From the NCBI GenBank assembly GCA_021849435.1, contig JAJZSX010000132.1, positions 1-6,846 of the forward strand: DNA of 6,846 bases, given 5' to 3'. The DNA comes from Actinomycetes bacterium (lineage in GTDB: Bacteria > Actinomycetota > Acidimicrobiia > Acidimicrobiales > RAAP-2). The notes under the pieces were generated by a model that saw only the letters and a list, made by a program, of their open reading frames with translations, was not told the DNA's origin and did no database searches. Every line of letters starts with the position of its first letter. Within the stretch, counting starts at the first letter, position 1. A program made the translations under genes and the position numbers. This document shows, piece by piece, positions 1 through 6,846 of the stretch.

Positions 1-1
1 A

Positions 2-264
2 CTTGCGAGGGGCTGCGGGTGGTTCTGTGGTTGAAAGTCGAGGCCAGCCGCGGGCAAAGCGACCCACGTAAGGCGTCTTTTGGACGCTGAGCATGGCGCG
101 GTTTAGAAGTAAGTCCTGCCGGACGGTGGTCAAAGTGGCTGCCGGACGAGCCGGTGAAGTGTGCGAACCGCCCCCGAAGAGCGCGAGCTGTCGGGGGTCG
201 CACGGACACCGCCGCAGGCAGGTGTGGGGTCAAAGACCAGGTCAGACACGCGCAGCCCCGTAAG
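2..264 (+). ncRNA. large structured RNA upstream of secA (candidate raiA-type RNA or secA leader element)
   Basis: No convincing protein gene lies here, but the + strand folds into a closed multi-branched structure. Seen by hand: P1 pairs GGGGCTGCG (9-17) perfectly with CGCAGCCCC (251-259) and continues as 2-6 with 260-264 past a 2-nt bulge. Inside are 46-52 with 97-103 (one G-U); hairpin GCGTC/GACGC (73-77/83-87); GTCC/GGAC (113-116/121-124); CCGG/CCGG (142-145/151-154); a long hairpin 161-166/198-203 plus 171-177/191-197, capped by AGC-GCGA-GCT (180-189) with a GNRA loop; ACACC/GGTGT (206-210/221-225); and GGTC/GACC (228-231/235-238). Purine-rich stretches between helices (GGCAAAG, GUAAG three times, GGUCAAAG twice) are typical of structured RNAs. 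I cannot recognise the class with certainty. The raiA-motif RNA is the leading guess, because it is known from Actinobacteria and Firmicutes and raiA/hpf commonly neighbours secA. No RNase P, tmRNA or 6S signature is visible. Strand is chosen from the G-U pairs, the GNRA loop and co-orientation with secA. The promoter would lie left of the window. Confidence 0.68.
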
Positions 265-270
265 AACGTC

Positions 271-289
271 CCGGTGACCGGTAGGGTGA
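271..289 (+). promoter_or_regulatory. secA ribosome binding site with small upstream hairpin
   Basis: AGGGTGA (283-289) sits 7 nt before the secA ATG and contains GGTGA, which matches the UCACC part of the 16S rRNA tail. Just before it, CCGG-TGA-CCGG (271-281) can form a 4-bp hairpin with a 3-nt loop. No U-tract follows, so this does not look like a terminator, and transcripts from the structured RNA could read through into secA. Whether the hairpin affects translation is inference. Confidence 0.6.
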
Positions 290-296
290 ATCCAAC

Positions 297-2949
<2,653 letters not shown>

Positions 2950-2963
<14 letters not shown>

Positions 2964-4107
2964 GGCGGAGAACGCCCTACGCGACGCTCAGGCCAACCTC
3001 GACCAGCTCGAGGAGCGCTGGCGCGCAGCGAGCGACTACTTGAAGATCGAGGCGAACCGGGCTCGCCACCGCGAGCTTGCGGTGGCCGTCGAGGCGCCGA
3101 ACCTCTGGGACGACCAGGATCACGCGCGCGAGGTCACGACCGAGTTCGGCCGGCTCAGCGCCGATCTCGAGTCCTTCGACCGACTCGGTAGCGCCCTTGA
3201 GGACTGCCGGGTACTGGTGGACTTCTCGCGCGACGCGATTGCCGAGGGCGAGGCCGACTGGTCGTTGCTCAATGAGCTCGAGAGCGGCGTCACCTCCCTC
3301 GAGGCCGCACTGACGGCCTTGGAGGTCCAGAGTCTTTTCTCAGGCCCCTACGACGAGAACGACGCGATCGCCGACCTGCACGCCGGCGCCGGCGGCACCG
3401 ACGCTCAGGACTGGACTGAGATGTTGTTACGCATGTACGTACGCTGGGCCGAGCGGCGCGGATTCGGCGTCGAGATCGACGAGGTCACCGAGGGCCAGGA
3501 GGCCGGGCTGCTGTCAGCGACGTTCATCGTCAAGGGTCGCTTCGCCTACGGCTGGCTCTCGGCCGAGCGCGGCGTGCACCGGCTGGTGCGCATCAGCCCC
3601 TTCGACTCCCAGGCCCGCCGTCAGACCAGCTTCGCGAGCCTCGACGTCACGCCGCTGCTCGCCGACAATGCCGCCGAGGTCGAGATCGACGAGAAGGACC
3701 TGCGCGTGGATACCTACCGATCGTCGGGCGCGGGCGGCCAGCACGTCAATAAGACCGACTCGGCGATTCGCATCACCCACCTGCCCACCGGCATCGTGGT
3801 GAGCTGTCAGAACGAGCGCAGTCAGCATCAGAACCGTGCGCGCGCCCTCCAGATCCTCGAGGCCAAGCTGGCCGAGCGAGCCCGCGCCGAGCGTCAGGCG
3901 GAAATGGACGCCCTCTCGGGCGAGCGTGGGGACAACGCGTGGGGCTCGCAGATCCGCAGCTACGTTCAAGCGCCGTATCAGTTGGTCAAGGACCATCGCA
4001 CTGACTACGAGACCGGCAACGTCGACGCCGTGCTCGACGGGGACCTCGACGGGTTCATGGAGGCCGAGCTGCGCCGTCAGCGCTTCCGCGAGGGCGCGCG
4101 ATCCTGA
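2950..4107 (+). CDS. prfB: peptide chain release factor 2 (RF2), no programmed frameshift
   Basis: RF2 recognises UGA and UAA in the ribosomal A site and triggers release of the finished peptide. The 385-residue product shows an N-terminal helical domain (about 1-110), the stop-codon reader SPF at 216-218 (RF2-specific; RF1 has PxT), and GGQ at 262-264 in YRSSGAGGQHVNKTDSA, whose Gln is usually methylated by PrmC. Conserved C-terminal blocks WGSQIRSYV (331-339) and AVLDGDLDGF (360-369) follow. The ATG at 2950 was chosen because it gives the normal RF2 N-terminus; the frame stays open 79 codons further upstream only because it runs through secA. It starts inside the last secA codons, with a 14-nt overlap and no good Shine-Dalgarno, so translational coupling to secA is likely. 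Many bacteria control prfB by a +1 frameshift at an in-frame UGA near codon 26. At the aligned site here (Leu31, TTG at 3040-3042) the frame is continuous, so that autoregulation is absent. Confidence 0.97.
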
Positions 4108-4129
4108 GAATCTCGAATTCGCATTCTCA
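4105..4129 (+). other. inverted repeat at the prfB stop codon
   Basis: TGAGAAT (4105-4111, beginning with the prfB stop codon) is repeated inverted as ATTCTCA (4123-4129), giving a perfect 7-bp stem around an 11-nt loop that itself holds the palindrome CGAATTCG (4114-4121). The stem is A/T-rich and no U-run follows, so it is a poor intrinsic terminator. It could act as a weak attenuator, an RNA-processing site or a protein-binding site, or be chance. Confidence 0.35.
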
Positions 4130-4145
4130 CAAGGTGCCGGTGGTA

Positions 4146-4173
4146 CGGACGTGCTCGGGAGCGAAACTAGAAT
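4146..4173 (+). promoter_or_regulatory. candidate promoter for ftsEX
   Basis: In the 128-nt gap between prfB and ftsE, TAGAAT (4168-4173) matches the TANNNT form of an actinobacterial -10 box. A partial -35 (CGGACG, 4146-4151, keeping the central GAC of TTGACA) lies 16 nt upstream. Transcription would begin near 4180 and leave a leader of about 55 nt. The gap, the lower local GC and the strong ftsE ribosome site suggest that ftsEX can be transcribed separately from secA-prfB. The call rests on one good hexamer. Confidence 0.45.
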
Positions 4174-4222
4174 GACGCTATTAGTGATCTCGGCGCGGTG
4201 CGCGCCCTTCGACGTCCTTCCC

Positions 4223-4228
4223 AGGGGG
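4223..4228 (+). promoter_or_regulatory. ftsE Shine-Dalgarno deciding the GTG start
   Basis: AGGGGG lies 7 nt before the GTG at 4236. It supports that codon as the start and fits the normal FtsE N-terminus ([11 protein letters not shown]). The site partly overlaps the palindrome GGGTACCC (4226-4233), which is too tight to form a hairpin by itself. Confidence 0.75.
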
Positions 4229-4235
4229 TACCCTC

Positions 4236-4937
4236 GTGATTCGATTTGAGCACGTCTCCAAGACGTACAAGAACGGCACCCCGGCGCTGAAGGACATCAA
4301 CCTCGACATCGAAAAGGGCGAGTTCGTCTTTCTGGTCGGCGCCTCGGGTTCGGGCAAGACGACCTTCCTGCGCCTCTTGCTGCGCGAAGAGCTGCCGGAC
4401 TCTGGGCGTATCCTCGAAGCCGGCCGCGACATCGGCAAGCTCTCTAAGTGGCGCGTGCCCTATCTGCGGCGCAACATCGGCTGCGTCTTCCAGGACTTTC
4501 GCCTGCTGCCCAACAAGACGGTCTTCGAGAACGTCGCCTTCGCCCTCGAGGTGATCGGGCGTCCGCGCTCGACCGTCGAGTCCCAGGTCCCCCAGATCCT
4601 CGAACTGGTCGGCCTGTCCGAGAAGTCCAAGAACCTCCCTAACGAACTCTCTGGCGGCGAGCAGCAGCGCGTTGCGGTGGCGCGCGCCTTCGTCAACCGC
4701 CCCCTGATCCTGCTCGCGGACGAGCCCACGGGCAACCTCGACCCAACGAACTCCGAGTCGATCATGGCCCTGCTCGAGCGCATCAACCGCACGGGCACCA
4801 CGGTTGTGATGGCAACCCATGACAAGGCGTTGGTGGATCGCATGCGCCGGCGCGTCATCGAGCTCGACCGCGGTGAGATGGTCCGCGACCAGGTGCGCGG
4901 TGTCTACGGCATCGACGAGTCCACGGTGGTCATCTAG
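4236..4937 (+). CDS. ftsE: cell division ATP-binding protein FtsE
   Basis: FtsE is the cytoplasmic ATPase of the FtsEX complex, an ABC-type machine that does not move a known substrate but transmits ATP-driven shape changes across the membrane to switch on septal peptidoglycan hydrolases. All ABC motifs are present in the 233 residues: Walker A GASGSGKT (35-42), Q-loop Gln86 in [20 protein letters not shown] (a block typical of FtsE), signature LSGGEQQR (138-145), Walker B ILLADEP (158-164, catalytic Glu163), D-loop NLDP (167-170) and switch His195 in MATHD. The C-terminal tail after about 210 is short, as in actinobacterial FtsE. GTG start supported by AGGGGG. The stop codon shares its last base with the ftsX start, so the two are co-translated. 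LolD/MacB-type ABC proteins share the motifs, but the FtsX partner and the prfB neighbour settle the identity. Confidence 0.97.
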   Translation: MIRFEHVSKTYKNGTPALKDINLDIEKGEFVFLVGASGSGKTTFLRLLLREELPDSGRILEAGRDIGKLSKWRVPYLRRNIGCVFQDFRLLPNKTVFENVAFALEVIGRPRSTVESQVPQILELVGLSEKSKNLPNELSGGEQQRVAVARAFVNRPLILLADEPTGNLDPTNSESIMALLERINRTGTTVVMATHDKALVDRMRRRVIELDRGEMVRDQVRGVYGIDESTVVI

Positions 4938-5791
4938 TGCGCGTCTATCTCCGCTACGCCGTCAAGGAGACACTGTCGAACCTCTGGCGCAACCGCATGA
5001 TGACGATCGCGGCCGTCTTGACCGTCGCAGTCTCGCTCTCGCTGGTGGGAGCGGCGCTTTTGTTAAAGCAGAGCGCGGCCCAGGCCTCGGCACAGTGGCA
5101 GCAAGGGACTCGCGTGACGGTCTGGATGCAGCCCACCGCGACCGCGGGCGAGCTCTCGAGCGTCCAGAGCCAGCTGGCTAACTCGCCGATCGTCAAGAAC
5201 TGCACCTATTTCAGCCAGGCCCAGGACTACGCCGAGGCCAAGCAGCTGCTGCCCAAGTCCGAGTGGGACGTCCTCAGCGTCAAGGCCATGCCCTCGTCGT
5301 ATCGCTGCGTGCCGGTCGTGCCGTCAGACGCCTTCGCCATTGAGAGCACCTTCTCGAACCAGCCCGGTGTCTACAAAGTCACCGCGCCCGAACAGCAGAT
5401 CCGCGAGATGAACCACGCGATCCGCATCCTCCAGGTGGTCTTCCTGGCTCTGGCCGGAGTCCTGTTGCTGTCGGCGACCGTGCTGATCCTCAACACCATC
5501 CGCATGGCGATCTTCGCTCGCCGCCGCGAGGTCTCGGTGATGAAGCTGGTGGGCGCGACCAACTGGTTCATTCGCGTCCCCTACATCACCGAGGGCTTCA
5601 TCCAGGGCTTGCTTGGCTCGGGGGTGGCGATGCTCGCGGTGTCGGCGCTGCACATGTGGTATCCGCTGCACAACGAGTTCGCCCTCGACACAGCGGACCT
5701 GTGGGGAACCAACATCGTGGTCTTGATCGTGGGCGTCGTGATCGGTTCGGTCGGATCAGCGATCGCGATCCGACGCTTCCTCGACGTCTAG
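4937..5791 (+). CDS. ftsX: cell division protein FtsX (membrane partner of FtsE)
   Basis: FtsX is the integral membrane half of FtsEX; its extracytoplasmic loop contacts peptidoglycan hydrolases or their adaptors and relays FtsE ATP hydrolysis. The 284-residue product has the family plan: a cytoplasmic N-terminus with VKETLSNLWRNR (9-20), TM1 (about 21-45), a large extracytoplasmic domain (about 46-160), then TM2 (about 164-188), the loop ARRREVSVMKLVGATNWFIR (194-213) typical of FtsX/MacB permeases, TM3 (about 216-240) and TM4 (about 258-277), ending RRFLDV. Two cysteines, C89 and C124, are the only ones in the protein and both lie in the outside domain, so they may form a disulfide. The GTG at 4937 overlaps the ftsE TAG by one base; GGTGG (4925-4929) is a modest ribosome site. 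Its stop abuts the stop of msrB on the other strand. No hydrolase or smpB gene follows. Confidence 0.96.
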   Translation: MRVYLRYAVKETLSNLWRNRMMTIAAVLTVAVSLSLVGAALLLKQSAAQASAQWQQGTRVTVWMQPTATAGELSSVQSQLANSPIVKNCTYFSQAQDYAEAKQLLPKSEWDVLSVKAMPSSYRCVPVVPSDAFAIESTFSNQPGVYKVTAPEQQIREMNHAIRILQVVFLALAGVLLLSATVLILNTIRMAIFARRREVSVMKLVGATNWFIRVPYITEGFIQGLLGSGVAMLAVSALHMWYPLHNEFALDTADLWGTNIVVLIVGVVIGSVGSAIAIRRFLDV

Positions 5792-6184
5792 CTATTGTCC
5801 GGCGAAGTCGATCGCGAGCGAGTTGACGCAGTAGCGCAGGCCTGTGGCCGTGGGCCCGTCTTCGAAAACGTGCCCGAGGTGACCGCCACAGCGCGAGCAG
5901 AGGATCTCAGTGCGGGTTCGCCCCAGCGAGTGATCGGGCCGCTCGACGATGGTGCCGGGCTCGCACGCGTCAAAGCTGGGCCAGCCGCAGTGCGAGTCGA
6001 ACTTCTGGTTCGAGGTGAACAGAACCTGTCCGCAGCCGCCACACGAGTACACGCCCTCGTCGGTCACGTCGAGCAGGGATCCAGTGAACGGCGCCTCGGT
6101 CGCTGCCTCTCGCAACACTTGGAAGCGTTCGAGGGGCAACTGGCTGCGCCATTCGTCGTTCGACTTGGTCACGGGGAAATCCAT
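5792..6184 (-). CDS. msrB: peptide-methionine (R)-S-oxide reductase MsrB
   Basis: MsrB reduces the R-epimer of methionine sulfoxide in proteins and so repairs oxidative damage, usually recharged by thioredoxin. The 130-residue product is a complete single-domain MsrB, not fused to MsrA. It shows the opening KSNDEWRSQLPLERFQVLREAATEAPFTG, two zinc-binding CxxC pairs (C48/C51 and C96/C99), FDSHCGWPSF (62-71) with C66 at the usual resolving-cysteine position, GHLGHVF (101-107) and the catalytic cysteine C119 in LRYCVNS. An extra cysteine, C74, lies nearby. The ATG at 6184 gives the normal short leader before KSNDEW; no clear Shine-Dalgarno precedes it. It begins 23 nt after the dxs stop on the same strand, so the two probably form an operon with dxs first. 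Its stop codon is directly next to that of ftsX, leaving no room for a terminator between the converging genes. Confidence 0.96.
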   Translation of the reverse strand: MDFPVTKSNDEWRSQLPLERFQVLREAATEAPFTGSLLDVTDEGVYSCGGCGQVLFTSNQKFDSHCGWPSFDACEPGTIVERPDHSLGRTRTEILCSRCGGHLGHVFEDGPTATGLRYCVNSLAIDFAGQ

Positions 6185-6207
6185 AGCGCCAGCGTACCGG
6201 TGCCGAT

Positions 6208-6846
6208 CTAGAGAAAGCGCGAGTGAGGAGCCTCGGGCAGCGGGTGGGGGAATTCTGGTAGGTCGGCCAGCATTCGCGCGAAGGCACTCGCCAACCCGGC
6301 GGGGTCGAGGCCCAACTCGGCCAGCAGCTCGTCGGGCCGGTGGTGCTCGAGGTAGGCGCGCGGCACGCCGAGGATGCGCGTCGGGGGGAAGGGAAGGCCC
6401 CGCTCCTGGGCGCGGTTGCGCACCGCGGCCACCATCAAGGTGCCGGCCCCGCCATGGCGAGTGCCGTCCTCGACGGTGACGATGCGAGCGTGGTTCAGCG
6501 CGTCGTCGATCATCGACGGGTCGGGAGGCAGCACGCGCACGTCATAGAGCGTGATGTGTGACGCGTCCTCGCCCATCAGCGAGAGCGCCCGATAGGCCGA
6601 CGCGGTCATCTTGCCCACCGTGAGCACGCACAGTGAGCCGTCTCCGCGAGCGATCTCGCGTGCCTCGAGTCCCGAGCCCACCTTTGCGTCGAGGGGCTGG
6701 GGCAGCGTCTTGGGAAAGCGCAATGCGCTCGGCGTGGACAGCGACAGCGCGGTGGCGAGCATCCCGGGGATCTCCTCGGCGCACGAGGGCGCGAAGATGG
6801 TCATGTTGGGGATCGCGAGGCACAGGGCGATGTCCAAGAGTCCGTG
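6208..6846 (-). CDS. dxs: 1-deoxy-D-xylulose-5-phosphate synthase, C-terminal part (cut by window edge)
   Basis: DXS joins pyruvate and glyceraldehyde 3-phosphate, using thiamine diphosphate, to make DXP, the entry step of the MEP isoprenoid pathway and a precursor for thiamine and pyridoxal. Only the last 212 codons lie in the window. The reading frame enters from the right edge at HGLLDIALCLAIPNMTIFAPS, which matches the end of the transketolase-like pyrimidine domain just after the family's conserved THxG stretch. SALRFPK follows, then the C-terminal domain (CVLTVGKM, YDVRVLPPD, IVTVEDGTRHGGAGT) and the DXS-type ending GVPRAYLEHHRPDELLAELGLDPAGLA. That ending separates it from transketolase and pyruvate dehydrogenase E1-beta. 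The tail is short and proline-rich (FPHPLPEAPHSRFL). The stop is at 6208-6210. Start and thiamine-binding motifs lie outside the window, so the 5' two thirds cannot be judged. Confidence 0.95.
   Translation of the reverse strand, partial: HGLLDIALCLAIPNMTIFAPSCAEEIPGMLATALSLSTPSALRFPKTLPQPLDAKVGSGLEAREIARGDGSLCVLTVGKMTASAYRALSLMGEDASHITLYDVRVLPPDPSMIDDALNHARIVTVEDGTRHGGAGTLMVAAVRNRAQERGLPFPPTRILGVPRAYLEHHRPDELLAELGLDPAGLASAFARMLADLPEFPHPLPEAPHSRFL

Noticed and set aside
93..263. A 56-codon open frame (ATG at 93, TAA at 261) inside the structured RNA
   Set aside because: No Shine-Dalgarno, arginine-rich low-quality translation, and its extent is fully covered by the paired RNA helices, including the P1 3' strand. 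I treat it as a chance frame, though a leader peptide cannot be excluded.
2..264. Identification of the upstream RNA as RNase P RNA, tmRNA or 6S RNA
   Set aside because: GAAAGTC at 33-39 recalls an RNase P block, but the other conserved RNase P regions are missing. There is no tRNA-like end or tag reading frame for tmRNA, and the multi-branched fold is unlike the long bulged rod of 6S.
4105..4129. The inverted repeat at the prfB stop as an intrinsic terminator
   Set aside because: Short A/T-rich stem, 11-nt loop and no following T-run; kept only as an inverted repeat of unknown role.
4226..4233. The palindrome GGGTACCC at the ftsE ribosome site as an operator or hairpin
   Set aside because: Eight bases with no loop cannot fold alone, and the G-run is explained by the Shine-Dalgarno.
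5795..6211. A 138-codon plus-strand open frame opposite msrB
   Set aside because: Minus-strand MsrB is unmistakable by its cysteine motifs; the plus frame is its shadow.

Overview
The window reads as a chromosomal housekeeping segment from a GC-rich Actinomycetota. The deep-branching class Acidimicrobiia is my best guess. This rests on the gene order secA-prfB-ftsE-ftsX, an actinobacterial-type RF2 (N-terminal NLWDDQ block, SPF and GGQ motifs, no frameshift site), GTG starts for ftsE and ftsX, and strong G/C preference at third codon positions. Class assignment is inference; phylum assignment is fairly secure. I see no mobile element, CRISPR array, tRNA or rRNA, and every protein gene looks intact except the one cut by the right edge.

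Layout: (1) Positions 1-296 hold no convincing protein gene. They fold into what looks like a large, multi-branched structured RNA (about 2-264), closed by a long P1 helix whose two strands lie over 230 nt apart and containing several hairpins, one with a GCGA tetraloop. It ends about 30 nt before secA. This is the most interesting element in the window. (2) secA (297-2963) encodes a full-length preprotein translocase ATPase with an intact SEC-C zinc-binding tail. (3) prfB (2950-4107) overlaps the end of secA by 14 nt and encodes peptide release factor 2 in one uninterrupted frame. (4) A 128-nt gap with a likely promoter leads to ftsE (4236-4937) and ftsX (4937-5791), which overlap by one base and encode the FtsEX cell-division ABC complex. 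(5) On the opposite strand, msrB (5792-6184) is convergent with ftsX, with the two stop codons touching. Upstream of it on the same strand is the C-terminal third of dxs (6208-6846, cut by the window edge).

How they work together: SecA drives export through SecYEG, and RF2 terminates translation at UGA/UAA. FtsEX is a membrane signalling complex that activates peptidoglycan hydrolases at the septum. MsrB repairs oxidised methionine. DXS makes the first committed intermediate of the MEP isoprenoid pathway. The two transcription blocks (secA-prfB-ftsEX rightward, dxs-msrB leftward) run head-on into each other with no spacer between them.
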